Positions 10,457-23,563 of a stretch of 64,000 nucleotides of DNA are shown piece by piece (the first letter of the stretch is position 1; each line of letters opens with the position of its first letter). The stretch is from Arachnopeziza araneosa (lineage: Eukaryota; Ascomycota; Leotiomycetes; Helotiales; Arachnopezizaceae). A model generated the notes under the pieces. That model was not told the DNA's origin, searched no databases, and saw only the letters and a list, made by a program, of their open reading frames with translations. A program made the position numbers and the translations under genes. The stretch is taken from assembly GCA_003988855.1 (NCBI GenBank), contig QYAI01000106.1:1-64000 (forward strand), written 5' to 3'.

Positions 10457-13400
10457 CTAAATACCTGGAGGTGTGATTCCAGGAATGCCTTGAGGCCAGT
10501 TACCAATGTTTGCTGGATCCTTACCAATACGAATGAACTGCCCAACTGATGGAGTAGGTCCATCAAGAACAGTGATTGCATACCATCCGGGCGGGGCAAC
10601 GTGAGCAGTCGGTGGAGCGGTGATTTGGCATGTATTTCCAGCACAAACTATCTTCAGGAAAAGAGTTCTCTGACCCATGTTGTTTCCATGCGTACTCACG
10701 ACCGCGCCCAACATAGACACTCTTGGTGTGTTTCCATTTGGAATGTTAACTGTAATTGTGATGACATCTTTCCAATTCCAGTCAACATATGTCATTCTGA
10801 AAGTCGGCCGTGGTAGCCCGGATAGAAGATATGGCGGTGTAAAAACTTCCACACGATATTCCTCTGGCCATGAACCAACAGGGTCATTATAGTTGCCGGT
10901 AGGATCCGATCCCGAAACCAAGACACGTCCGTCAAGAAGAGTGATTGCTTCTGAATGATACAAACGAGCCACAGTCGTGTTAGCCATGATGCTCATACGC
11001 TGGTTAACTAGTTTCGTCGGGTCATAAAGGACAGCATTGTAGTTTGGTGATGCGCCAAGACCAAAACCAGCTTTACCGTGTTGGGCGCCGTTAAGGATCA
11101 AATATGTTCCGTCTGGAAGAGCGGCCATACAGGACATGACACGTCTAGAGGGCTACACAAACAATGTAAGTAAGAGTAACCAAATGCAGGAAAGAGTACA
11201 CGAACCATTCTTTCGATTGTCCAAACCGGATTGGCAGATTCAGGTGTGGTTGAGATACAGTTGTCGATTGGGTCTCCGTCATCTCCCACGGCGGTAGAAC
11301 CACCACAAATCAACACCCCCAAAGGATCTGAGAATGGAGCGTATTGTGGTAGGGTTACCATGGTACCCTCAAGCTGGTATGTTCGACCAGCTTGAGGATT
11401 GTTCACAGAACCGGGCATATTCGGAAGTGTTCTTGTCGTTGCGAAAGTGCCCTCATCAAGGATTCGCGCCTCGTTGAAATATGCAATAAAGATGCCACCA
11501 CTTGGAAGAACAGTAACGAATGGATAAAGATTGAATGGCGCTGTCCTGTCCAAGAAATCAAGATAGACTGTGGTATTCGAGTACCCATTGATTGTAGTGC
11601 CATCTGGTACACCAGTAGGTGGAAGAAGTTCGAGCGTTGGTTGTTCGGCAGCGTTTTGAGCGATTTCACCTCCAATAACCGCAAGTGATCCGTTGGCAAG
11701 AGTTAGGACAGAAGGATACCATCGAGGTACTTGGAGGGACAAGACGCCAGGATTTTCGGTCCATTCGTTAGTACCTTTCACACCAGGGGCCCCATCAGGA
11801 GTATAAAATCTGACTCCAAAGTTAGACTCCCCAGCCCAACCTCCAATAGTCATCTGACGACCAGCCTTATCAGGAAGAATCAGACCAGCGGAGCAGAAAA
11901 CGTCGGTCTGCAACCCTGTGAGAGTTTGCCATGCGGCATCAGGGTTATTGATTTGAGTCAAATCGAGTGAATAAGCTCCTGTACCGTTACTCTCTTGTTC
12001 ACCATACTTCTCAGTAAATGTAACTTTTCCAGTAATCACTTGAGCTGTCATCAAAGGCACGGTCACACCACCAATAAGTAGTGAGTACAAGCCAGCTGAA
12101 GCGCCGGTAGGGAAACCGAATGTGTACAGCGGAGTGGTGCCATTCCAGGTGTAGTAGTTCATAAGGTTACCAGAGCCACACATGTGTGTCTTGTCACCAC
12201 TGCAAACTGAATTACACTGAGAGTCATCCACAAACTTAGGTGGTGTGCTTCGAGTGTAGACTTGGGTAACACGTGGATCGGCATTCACACCTGGAGCAGA
12301 TGCCACTACAAGATTCTGGGCATCACCACAAAAGCATTCTGATCCATATTCGACTCCGGCAGCATTGTATCCGAATTGTTGACAAATATTTATGCATGCT
12401 ACCGGAGAATTGGCTGTTTCACTGTTCCACACCATGTAAGGTAAATCGGGCAAGATAATATTAGGATCCTCAGCTGAAGCAATGTTGTCTCTGTTTGACA
12501 GTTAATTCATAACCTTGAATCGAAGGTTTGGAGACTTACTGAAGACATCCTAAGTAAGCCCAGTTGGCTGGAAGGCCGTCTTTCTGTGCCGATGGGGGAT
12601 GATAGATCTTGGGGGTTCCAGTGGAGTAAACACTAATTCGGCCACCATTGCCACCGCAAAATTCTTTGGCATTCCCAGAGCATTGAGTATTACAAGCAGT
12701 AGCTTGATTAGAATCGAGTACTCCTCCATTGTAGATGGCATTGTCACAGAAACATTGAACAGCATACTCCATACCAGCGATGGAATATCCTTGACTGGCA
12801 CAAGCAGCAACGCAGTTTTCGAGTGTGAGTCCTTGATTATCAGGCTGCTGGTTACCGAGAATACGACCGTTGACACCATCAATGTAGCAACCTTGATAAG
12901 CGTATCCATTGATAGCTGGATAAGAAGGAACTGAAGGAGGTGCAGGAGTACTACTGCCAGCGGCAGTAGAAGTTGTGGGATTTGTTCCTGCAGATGTTGT
13001 TGGAGTGACAGGTGCGTTGTTTTGTTTGTACAACTCCATTTGATTTCCAGCGCCACAGTATTCGTACTGGCTTCCAGGGCAAACAAAAGCACAGTTATTA
13101 GCACCAGTCACATTGGTAGATCCAGCTGCTAGTGAATTGCCGCAGTAACCTTTTAAACATGTATTAGCACTTATATAATATAATGATCGAGATATGAAAT
13201 CACAACTATCAACAAGTGAAACTCGACAAGGGAAATAAGAATAAGTTGTGGAAAATACTTACATTCTCCACCGTATTCCACACCGAAGAAATAAAATGCA
13301 GCACAGTTACTGGCGCATTCTTCCAAGGTCATTGCGGGATAATCATATGTTGACAAACCGGTGAGTGCTCGTGAGTTCGTTGCTTCCGTCCAGCAGCCTT

Positions 13401-14790
13401 GATAAGTCCAGCCGGCAATGGCACGTCCATGAGCAAGGGTAGGGCTTGGGGTTGTTGAGGACGAGGTTGAAGTTCTGGAGCTGGTAGTACTGCCTGTTAG
13501 ACTAATCTTTGATGAGGTACTCGATGATGCGGCAGTCGACGAAGTGGAGGTACTCGATCGAGAGCTTGAACTGCTCGAGCTAGACGATGTAGGTTTGCTT
13601 GAAGTTGAGCTCGATGCTAGTAATGTTTAGAGTAGAAATACAGCGGTTGCAGAATGCTTACATGAAGAACTGGAGCTAGACGAGCTTGACGTCGAAGAAC
13701 CAGTAGAGCTAGTGGTAGATCGAGAACTGCTTGTGCTGCTGGTAGAAGAGGAACTAGAGCTTCCATGGCTAGATGTACATGTCGTTGAGGTGGATGATGA
13801 TTTTGTCGACGAGCTGGATGAACTCGATGTAGATATCGTTGTATAGGGAGGAAGAGTTACAGCCCTGTTGTAATCATACATGTTCAAGTGACCACCTCCA
13901 CCACAGTACTCTGATTTGTTACCATTGCAAAGCATATTGCAGCCTGTTAATCCATCTGGTGCGAGAGCTCCACCATTTTGAATCGTGTTTCCACAATCTA
14001 TACCATGTTAGAGGAAGTTTGGAAATGGTAAAGATAATCTCACAGCACTCTCCAGAGTATTCGACACCAGCAAGTACATAACCTGCTTGTTGGCAGGCGG
14101 TGGTACAGGTAGACACAGTTAACCCCCCAGAGCCACCGACTGGGTTCCCACCATTGGCAAGAGTGCGTCCATTGGTACCTTCAGTGTAGCAGCCAACAAA
14201 GTTCCACAGGCCGGGGCCGGGGTTCACTATTGGTCCTTTGCCATTTGTGAAGAGATTCAACCTGTTCGATCCTCCGCAAGGCTCGGCGGCATTTCCAGCA
14301 CATGGCATGTTGCAATCATTGGCGCCTGGAGCAGGTCCGGCACCTACTGTGAGCGTGGTACCACAGTCTGAAAGTTTTAGCACATCCTCTCTCCAGACGA
14401 GAAAACTTACAGCATTGATTTGTATATTCAGTCCCAGCATATGGGTAACCATTATTTTGACAGAAAGCGATACATGATTCTGCTGTCACTCCACCGTCAC
14501 TGTATGACGATCCCGTCAAAGTACGGCCATTAACATCGCTTTCCATGAGTCAATTCTTGGATTCTAGATGGTCGTGGACTATCACCACTTACACGTAGCA
14601 TCCTACAGAGGTCCAGGTACCTTGGAATGTTGCTGGTAGTGCCAAGGCTCTCTTTTCAATCCTCAAGGCATTGGAGGTTGCAAACTGTGAATGGTTAGAT
14701 ATTGCCCTGACAAGCTTTGGAGAGCTCAGAAACACTTACAAATGGCATTAAGTGGATTACTCCAACCGCAATCCTAGATATGGGCGACAT
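10457..14790 (-). CDS. Glyoxal oxidase-type copper radical oxidase with five WSC domains
   Basis: Nine exons (14790-14740, 14684-14593, 14538-14411, 14367-14044, 13997-13662, 13616-13263, 13149-12540, 12490-11206, 11152-10457) splice in phase to 1291 residues. The N-terminus looks like a signal or anchor segment. Five WSC modules follow, each with a GCY/GCW-type start, a C-x-C core and a late CGG, and with Ser/Thr-rich linkers after modules 2 and 3. The C-terminal ~500 residues are an AA5_1 oxidase. Expected cofactor residues are visible: Cys ~831 (VFCSAG) for the Tyr-Cys link, Tyr ~890 (RWYPSV), Tyr-His ~1125-1126 (ARLYHSE) and His ~1215 (STHGNN). Such enzymes oxidise aldehydes and release H2O2 outside the cell; WSC modules bind wall or other polysaccharide. 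It is probably secreted or wall-attached. Confidence 0.92.
13663..13860 (-). repeat. Serine-codon low-complexity tract
   Basis: Within exon 5 of the oxidase, AGC/TCG/TCA/TCC serine codons with scattered Thr form a long mucin-like linker. An intron sits inside it at 13661-13617. Such tracts slip in replication, so linker length may vary between strains. Confidence 0.6.
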
Positions 14791-16495
14791 CTTTCAAAAC
14801 GAGGGGCAGCAGTATATGCCGCTGGTAAAGACTGTAGTATGCAACAAAAGTTGCTTGTAAAGAACGTAATGTGCAACCACCTCGCACGACTACAACGGAA
14901 AACGAGAGACGACGACGACGTAAAGTGAAGAAGAGAAAGGATGAGAGAGGGTAACGTGCTCCATAACTACCAGGAGCAAGCGCCGATGAACGTGATGTCT
15001 CGACGCCCAGATAAGAAGTATTGTTTGGGGCTGAAGTGGTGTATTCTTGGCAGTCGCCATGTGCAAAGAAATGCTGGCGCGCTCATGGTTTCAGCTCACT
15101 AAATGAGCTGTTGTCTGCTGTTTTCGTTCATTTTCTGCGCCTTCAAGCCCTGCCAAGACTTTAACTTCGTGTTAATTATTGTTGTGGCGTTTTGGCGCTT
15201 TTGATATGTTGTGCGAAGCTGTCAAAAGTGGGACTCGCCGGTTCTGAGACCTTAGGCGACTCATCTCGAGTTAGCGTCAGGGTCGAGCCCAATACTCCTG
15301 GAGGCCCCTGAAAAAACCCAGTCAGCCATTTCTATGGCCAAGCAAAAAAAATAAACAATCGGGACCTGCAGACACAGTGTACATGATGCCTCCATTCAAA
15401 ATACCATTTCCCCACGGCCGATGTTGTACGAGTCGAGAACGGAACACGGTAGACATTACATAAAACCGATGCCGAAGGTCTAGATATCGGACACCTCCGT
15501 AGCATGAAGTATGGAGATTCCCAAAGCGCTTGACTAGGAGTTACTTGACTCAGTAGGGAATAGGGGTCCTAGGCTCTAAGGGTCTAGGGGTCCAACGCTT
15601 GCACACCACCCTTCGTCAACTCCTTCCATTCCGTAATCAACCTTCTTCCATGATTCAGAGTCCTCCATCCTTACTCATGTCGAGTCCTCAGTCCTGCAAT
15701 CCTCTCCTTCGTCTTCTCAGTATGTGTTGAATTCTTTAGTCTCAGATCTCTAGATCCAGCGTAGCGCACCAACCACCAGCCACGATTGCCCTCCTCAATC
15801 TCCCCATATGCATACCAAGAGCGCTCAACACGAAGTTCGTACCACCAAAATCATACTTTTCCTTTCATTCACAATACACTCAGATCTATGATCCCACGCA
15901 TCTGCCTACCAAGGTCTTAGTGAAAGAGAAACCTGCAGAGTGAGCTGTCGTACCAGTCTTCTTTTTATCCCCTTTCCTTGAAAAGTCTTGTTTTCGTCGC
16001 GGTCAAGTTCGCTCAACTCCTTGGTTCAAAGACTTGTTAAACAGTGGAGATTGCGCTCGCACCTTTTTCTTGCGTTCTTTGTCCTGCCGTCATGTGTCAT
16101 ATTCCACATCTTTTGCATTGCTCAACGGTGATTTCTGGTGAACTTGGCAGTGAGTTCATCATAAATTTGAAGTTCTCAAGGAGTGTCCTTCTGCGTTTCT
16201 CGGAGTTGCGGTTCTTGGTGCGTGTCGAATGATCGATGCGTGGTCAGCAAGAGCTCGAGAGAATGAAGGGACTGATGCCCTCGCCACAAGGGAGACTATC
16301 GTTGGGGTGCAAATAGAAGCTGATGGGGTTGATCGATGTATATTCCCTTGGGTGTAAAGCTACATGCTCTTGCTATGTTGAAGTGTAGTGCCTGCTGCTA
16401 AGTAAGGCTCTCCGAAGGAGCACAGGTCGTTTCAGGCTTGTGCCTATTGGTCTTGGTAGTATTACTGTACAATTTGACTTTTCATTCTTCTAATG
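14791..16495. other. Intergenic, pyrimidine-rich, no intact gene
   Basis: Upstream region of the oxidase gene, then a CT-rich stretch from about 15600. No complete coding frame was supported. Confidence 0.4.
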
Positions 16496-16735
16496 ATGTG
16501 GCCTATCTATCAAGGACTCGTCCGAGGACCATTGGCACGGATGGAATCATATTACTTCCTCGACGACCTTATCTTGGCGTTAGTGGTCTTCTTGACCAAG
16601 TTATCTATCCGGATGGTAAAATCGAATTGCGCGAACGTTGTCGACGGGATATCGAACTGAAGCGCATCTTGGAAGAGGCTCGACTTGGTTATCTACCGGA
16701 GAGAAGGTAGCTGGGATACACGAAAAGAATGTTAG
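16496..16735 (+). pseudogene. Fragment of an ABCD-type ABC transporter
   Basis: About 80 codons match the segment of an ABC transporter nucleotide-binding domain between Walker A and the signature motif. The first piece reads WPIYQGL at 16499-16519. After a frame change comes IILLPRRPYLGVSG, then LDQVIYPDG and LGYLPER. A second frame change near 16702 gives EGSWDTRKEC and a stop at 16733. The Gln-loop position and LDQVIYP are typical of peroxisomal fatty-acyl (ABCD/ALD) half transporters. Neither Walker A nor LSGGE is present. With two frameshifts and no flanking domain it is a dead fragment, probably moved here by duplication. Confidence 0.65.
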
Positions 16736-19711
16736 CTTCATGGAATCATTAGTTAATAAGAAAAGCTCTCCAAGTATTGTCACGTCTTGTCTTGCTTTGG
16801 AAAAGGGTCAACGTCGTCTGGATCATCCTACTGGCGGTTTCAGCAAGATATTTTCAAATCTACTCCAGCTTTCAACAGGAATGCTGTGAATTCTCTCCTT
16901 CTCGTAAAAATCTTCCCGTGTCAAGTCCATCGCGGTCAGAAAAAGAAAGGGGTAAATGATGGTGATAAAATGACGTTGATTCTCCAAGAGGGATCTCGCA
17001 GACAATCCTCTCATCTACGCACTCCCTGTCGCTCCTTCCCTGACATTCGTCCCCACACCCCAACGGCCTCGCTTAGCGCACCATAAACAAAACAACGTGA
17101 CGCGCGCCGCCAAAACCCAGACGAAAAAAAAAAGAGAGAACCCAAAAAAATACTTGTTAATTGGAAGGGGGAGGAGGGGAGGAGGTGGGACTTACTGGCG
17201 TTCAGGAGGGAGCCGGAGCTAATTCGTGATACCCGCCTGACCCAGGACCGAGGGTCGTCTCGGAAATGGGCTTGCCGTTTACACACCTAGTCTGGTGATA
17301 TGTTAGTCCCAACTTTCCTCCGCAATGGAAAGGTGAGAGAGTAACATACACCAGATCGTAGGCTCGGCTGATGGATGGAGCTGGCCTATTTAATTATATA
17401 GAGGAGGTAAGAGGCGGTGATTGATCGGCTGATCTCCGGTCGTTCGAACCGACTTGGGACTTTTTAGCAGCATTCATCGCGCGAGGAGAGTTTGTGTCTA
17501 ATTCGCAGGTTGGATTTGAGGTTTTAAGTGGGTTGCTGTAGGAGATTGAGTCAATGGATGGGATTTTGACGTATTCTCAATTACTTGATCCCAGGCCGAT
17601 TCCTGTATTCCACAAGACCTTCAAAGGGCCACCCAGCATCGTGACTGCAACAGCATCCTCAACGTCTTGAACCACCCCTTCCTTAAAAATCTTGATGGAT
17701 AAACATTTAGGGTATCTTGGCTACAAACCAAATAACCACTTCCCTATCTTCAAGATTAGAAATCTTGACAAGAATTCCCGCGCCGAACATCGAAGCTCTT
17801 TTTTCAAGTAATCTCTCACCATAAACGGTTGAGCCGACTGGACCATTGACAGAGTCCTATTTACATGTCAAGAAAAAAAACAAACGTCCGTGAAAAGGTT
17901 GTGCGCATAAAATATGGTAGTACGATTTTATCACTCTCGCTTTTATATTACCGGCCTCTACTCCGTAAACCACCGCATTTCCACGACTCATCATATCTTT
18001 TCCTCACTGCTGACGAACCAAACCTTGGACGTTAAAATATAACTCCGTATTGCAATTTTTTTAGCATAGCTGTGCTGCGATTGCCAAGTTGATTCACTCC
18101 AAAAGCTTCCAGCTAACATACTGCTATACTACGTAATAGCCACGCAAGAGGTAGTTTTTTGACGCTGCGCCTACCTTTTATATTCTGCTGAGATGTAGGA
18201 GCATATCCAGTGCTTCTTCCGGCCTATTATCTCTCAATTAATTTCCAAAAAGCCTTTTCCTCATCCAAATCTAAAAATCTCAAAAATAGCTCGCGCCATC
18301 TCGGTCCTCTGATCCTTCGATTTCTCACCTCTCTACCGTCATTTCCTTCGCCGACATATTTTTAGAACGATTGAACCAACGGTACGTGATTAGAACCACG
18401 CGAGGACCCAAATGCTGGGCCCGGTACGGCAGCACCGCTGCAGAATAGAGCTACAGGTACGAGTTTCAGCGGGTGAGAGGTTGCGATTTGGATTCTTATT
18501 GTGGGGATTTCTTGGTCTGGAAGGGATGGGCTGGAGGAGATACAAATGGATGTAAGAGGACTTTCTATTACAATGGAGAGAATGGAATGCAATATTTTGT
18601 CTTTGTCGGTGGATAATACTAGAAGTTACATAGGAGGATTGCTGGAAAGTGGATTCATTCTAGGCAAGCGAGATTTAACTTGTTCAATTGGTCTCAATGA
18701 ATCCCACCACCTCATTTAATCTTGTATGGCTCCTTTCCAAGACTCGGCCTAGTGCCCGCGTAAGATCCAACTGCCTAGGTAGAGTATAAGAACGGCCTCG
18801 AAAGAAAACAATCACGTGACCCTATACGACTACGACTGACCTGCCTTGTTTAGAATATACCGAGAGACCCAGGTACACGATCCCACAACCCATCTCCTCG
18901 CAACCACCAACCCGTATCGCTCCATCTCAGGATCCGAACGAGAATTTCTAATCTGGGGTTCTGCTCAGGGCAATTCAAGTCCCGTGACACAGCTCTTAAC
19001 TCCGTCTGACGAGCAGCAGCCTTTGATAACACGATCCCGATCGGATAAGCCCAGACACGTATTTGGAATGCTGATGCCGCTTCGAGAAGAAGAAAACTGG
19101 TCAATATCCACCTCTTTCCCCAAAGGATATCGCGGGCTGGCTCCGCCACGATCGCGAGGCCTGGGTCGCATGGAAAGATTCTCCCGCGCAGTCCCCAACC
19201 AGCGCGAGCGCGAGATGAACACGGGAGTTGATGCTGCTGTGCCTCTCGTACTATGGTCCACGATGAGAGAAGCCCCATGGCAAAAGCACGCTGTGCTTGA
19301 CGGGCGGCCGTGATTGATTCGCCCAGCCGTCGCATTGATCCGCGTGGGGATATCGGAGGTGAGAGTGGTAGGCCAAGGCCTGCAGGTGTGTGGCGCCCCC
19401 AAACTTGTTTGCATGCCCTGCAGCGTGTTGCCATTTTGCCGGCATCCCAACTATCATTGACGACATCTCATCATCATGTTTCTTTCTCTTCTTCCTCCTG
19501 CCGCATCGCGAGATTCGCTGGTCTGCATCGGTCGTTGATATAATTCGAGACGCTCGCTCATCGAGGTTCGCGTCCCCTTATCAGGCAGCGTATGGCCTTA
19601 TCTACGACCTGCTGAGAGAGAGAGACGGGATTAGTGCGCACCCTTCACCTTCGTTTCGCGCGGATCGACCTGGGAATCGTGATTCATCCATCTTTCAACT
19701 TATCATTAATC
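16736..19711. other. Long gene-poor intergenic region
   Basis: About 3 kb without a supported gene. Overlapping sense and antisense open frames at 18846-19434 have no recognisable motifs. The last few hundred bases before 19712 should include the mannosidase promoter and leader. Confidence 0.4.
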
Positions 19712-21441
19712 ATGGCCTGTATATTATCATCTCTGCTCGCCCTGTGGCTCTCTCTGGTACATGTCACGATGGCCATCCAGGTGGATTGGAGCGATAGCAG
19801 TCAGTGTCCATTTCCCGTCTCACATGATCTCTAACAGTCTTCTCAGATTCAATTAAATCCGCGGCGCGCACCACCGCTGATACAATGATGGGATTCTATC
19901 ACGGCAATGAATCAGGCCAGGTTCCAGGCCTCTTGCCAGGCCCTCCACCGGCCGGTCCTTACTACTGGTGGGAGGCTGGCGCCATGTTCGGCGCGCTCAT
20001 AGAATATTGGCACACCACCGGCGATGAGAGTTACAACCCCGTAGTCATGCAAGCTCTCCAATTCCAGGTCGGCCCTTACAAGGACTACATGCCACCCAAC
20101 GAATCGGCCTCACTCGGTAACGACGATCAAGCATTCTGGGGCATGGCCTCCCTCGCCGCCGCCGAATACAACTTCCCCAACCCAGACGCCTCACAGCCCT
20201 CCTGGCTCTCCCTCGCCCAGGCCGTGTTCAACGAGCAGATCAGCCGCTGGGACACATCCACCTGCGCCGGTGGTATCCGCTGGCAAATCTACCAGATCCA
20301 GGGCTACGATCTGAAGAATAGCATCTCCAACGGCTGTCTCTTCAACATCGCCGCCCGTCTCGCGCGCTATACCGGCGATGACATGTATGCGCAGTGGGCC
20401 GTCAAGATCTGGGACTGGATGTGGTACATCGGACTCATCAACCCGCAGTACGGCGTCTATGACAACTCGGAAGCGTCCATTCTGAACTGTACCCAGCTGG
20501 ATCGCAATCAGTGGACCTACAACGCTGGAACCATGATCATGGGTGCGAGTGCCATGTACAACTACACGAACGGTGATCCGGTCTGGAGGAACCGAACGGC
20601 GTCCCTGATTGATAATGCTAGGATTAGTTTCTTCCAAGCACAGTACGGTGGAGCCATGACGGATATCTGTGAGGCAGCGAATGCATGTGACACTGATCAA
20701 TTGAGTTTCAAAGCCTATCTATCCCGATGGATGGCTGCTGCAACTCATATGGCGCCGTTTACATATGACACCGTCTATCCACTACTGATGACGAGCGCGA
20801 AAGCGGCAGCGGAGCAGTGCAACGGTGGTGCGAGCGGTGTGGAATGCGGTCTGAAGTGGTTCTTGAATGGGACTTGGGACGGGACCAATGGAGTTGGACA
20901 GCAGATGTCTGCTCTGGAAGTTATTCTCTCGACATTAACCCCATATACTACGCCAGCTGTCACGAATACCACGGGAGGTACGAGCGCCAGCAATCCCAAC
21001 GCAGGGTACAACGGGACGGCAGTTCTCCCCGGGACACCCAGCAAAGCGAACAGGGCAGACAAGATCGGTGCGTGGTTCCTCACCGCCGTCATGATCATCC
21101 TCGTGACTGCGGTGTGGTGGTTCATGATTGGGGAGGGACTGGAGTACCGCGGTGCTCCACCGACCGTCGGCGGAAGGAGACCCCGCGAGTCGAGGACATG
21201 GAAAGGAGAGGCGACGATGAGAGATAATGAGAAGAGCCAAGCAAGCTTGGAGGCCAGTGCGGCAGCCAGCTCGGCGCAGAAGAACAATAGCACCATGAGC
21301 ATGAACGCGCCTCCAGCCGGGGTACCGCGGATGGCCTCGATCTCGTCGGTGCTCTTGACAGACGGGAGGGATCACCTGGGGAGGAGCGTGGCGGATCGGA
21401 AGAGCACGCCTGTTTATCGCGGTGGGGAGCTACTCACTTGA
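19712..21441 (+). CDS. GH76 alpha-1,6-mannanase, Dfg5/Dcw1 family
   Basis: Two exons (19712-19799, 19847-21441) give 560 residues. Residues 1-20 form a signal peptide. The GH76 domain covers about 30-390, with the catalytic Asp pair in GNDDQAFW (Asp ~122-123) and several N-glycosylation sites. Family members cut alpha-1,6-mannan and are thought to transfer GPI-anchored mannoproteins onto the cell-wall glucan. Instead of a GPI signal at the extreme C-terminus, a strong transmembrane segment lies at about 436-458, followed by a ~100-residue polar tail. This suggests a single-pass membrane enzyme, as in several filamentous-fungal homologues. Family call is firm. Confidence 0.92.
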
Positions 21442-23563
21442 CGAGTGCATGTGAATATATGTGAATATGAATAGATGACATAATATTTTGATAGACCAAC
21501 GAGCTCTCATGGTTTCTGAGAACAGGCCCGCTTGGGAAGGCGTAAAAGAAGTTTCTTGCACGGTGTCGTTTCTGGCTCCGTGACCGATCTCACGGACGAC
21601 ATCGCTAATGAAATCTCCCGACTGAAGGAGTGATCGGAATGCTCAACGATCGAACAACTTTCCGAATCACATGACTCTCCTCGTATTTTCCCCCCTAAGT
21701 TCTCCCAATGACTCTTACAGTAGAGACTTCTCTACCAACTCCATCCCCAGACCACAGAAACGAAATAAAAAGGGATCAGCCTGCCATACCTTGATACAAC
21801 CTCTTTCCTTAAAAATCGTAAAACTGAGAAAGCGAACAAAATCAACCGACCACTCGGCCGTTCAATTTCCACAGCCATACTCACGCCATGTCTCTCAAAG
21901 CATCCTCAGCTCAAGACTCCTCCATGGCGTAAAGGAATGGTAATAAATTGATAATACTCCATCTGATTAGGTAGTTGTTAGGAAGAGATGGAAGGAGGAA
22001 GAAGGGAGGAGGAACTGTCATCTCGCGTCGTGCTGAGATGGGAACGCGGTGAGGCTGTGCGGGTGGTCGAGCGCAGACATGCGATGCGATACGGCGTGGA
22101 AACGAACGTTGCGAACGGGCGGATGGGATTGTGGTGGTGTTCAATCTTCTTTCGAAACCACGCAAAGAGAAATTCGTAGCGGAGTTGGCGGAGACATCAA
22201 CACCTCACTCGCACCGGAGTCGTTCCGCTTCTGGTCGTGAAGTACGAACGAAGGACGAGTCGTGGATCTAGCCGATGCTGATGGAATTGCCAAAACCCTG
22301 AAATTGCTCGCGTCTGGATGGTTCTTCCCCGGTCGAGAAATCTCCTTTCGTACCTTTGCGTTCTGGAAGAGCCGCTCTTGTATTTTCCCTCTGCCTACCT
22401 ACCTTTCCACGCAACGCGCCAAGAGCTGTTCGGAGAGAGATGTATGCTAGAGAGATCTTCGAGTGTGGATTTCGAAATCGCGCACTGATCCAATCCGATA
22501 GTCGGGAGCTCGATTTGTTCTGCTTGCTGTGAGTTGACACTTGCAAGATAGGGGCTACCGAGTTGTGTATGGTCAGCACATTATCGCAGAGAAAACCCAG
22601 CCCGTGGCCACAAGAAGATATTTGCGGTTTTGATGGCTTAGACAGCCTGCTTGCTGTACATTCAGGAGAATTGTGACGAGATGTGCTGATTATCGGCACA
22701 GTGTAGAGTAATTTTGTTTTGTTTGACGTGGAGCTTTCATCCAGGCCGAAACACGTGCGGATGAACTTGGGCGCGGTTTGGAGTGGGGTATTCGGTATGC
22801 GCCGTGGGAACATGCGCGTAAACAATGTTTAGATCTCATATGAATTCCGGTAGTGTTTGGTACAGAAGCAAAAATCGAAGTGGTGATGGTCAAACGATGT
22901 GGCCGAACTGAGGTTCTCAGGTGTTTCTAAGAGTATGGCGTAAATATCCCGTTCTTGGTCGAAGAGGCTGCTCGCCTTTGGAAGCTCCTATGATGGGCAT
23001 CGGTAATTTCTTGGCATCTCCCATCTTGATCTTCTCCCAGGCTTCCATGTTGTGGTTTGAGCCAGAAGCACAGCAAACCCTTTAGGTAAGATTGAAGTTG
23101 TGAAATAACCCCAAAATCTCACGACAATCAACTATATCAGGGAACCATCCCAACTGACGATAGATGCCCACCGTCATTACCTAGTATTCACTCGTCGCTT
23201 CTAGAGTTGTAGCAGTCATAGTTCTCGAGAGAGAGGAAACTGTACCGAGAAGCTTCCGGACTCATCACTTTGAGTCACAATCTTCGAGAAGCTCTCTGAC
23301 CATCATCCCGCTCTTGAGCAGGCCGAGAACATAGGCTGTGTTTGCTTTGCACACTCCCGCATCAAAATAGACGGAATCTCGACTCGGGAAACCATTCTTG
23401 TAGAACGGGATCTTCAAAGAGGGCATCCAGGCATGTGAAGCGCAGATGGAGGGGAACCACCTCGAGTTGGGCTCCCGTCGTGAAAAGCATGGAAAACCAT
23501 TTGTTGAATCTTATCAACACTCGTTCGGCCAAGAAGAGTGTATCGAATGATCTGGAGGCGGGG
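21442..23563. other. Intergenic, no supported gene
   Basis: Several short open frames on both strands lack motifs, and a 185-codon minus frame at 22268-22825 has the composition of non-coding DNA. Nothing else was recognised. Confidence 0.4.

Noticed and set aside
10457..14790. Several separate WSC proteins plus a separate oxidase
   Set aside because: All junctions keep phase with good splice sites and no internal stop, giving one continuous protein.
17440..17465. GGTTCGAAC sequence resembling a tRNA B-box on the minus strand
   Set aside because: The T-arm does not pair correctly and no acceptor stem or anticodon arm can be drawn.
18846..19434. Overlapping sense and antisense open frames
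   Set aside because: Neither strand shows family motifs, introns or a natural start; the composition does not favour either.
22268..22825. 185-codon minus frame
   Set aside because: No motif, and the composition is that of random sequence.
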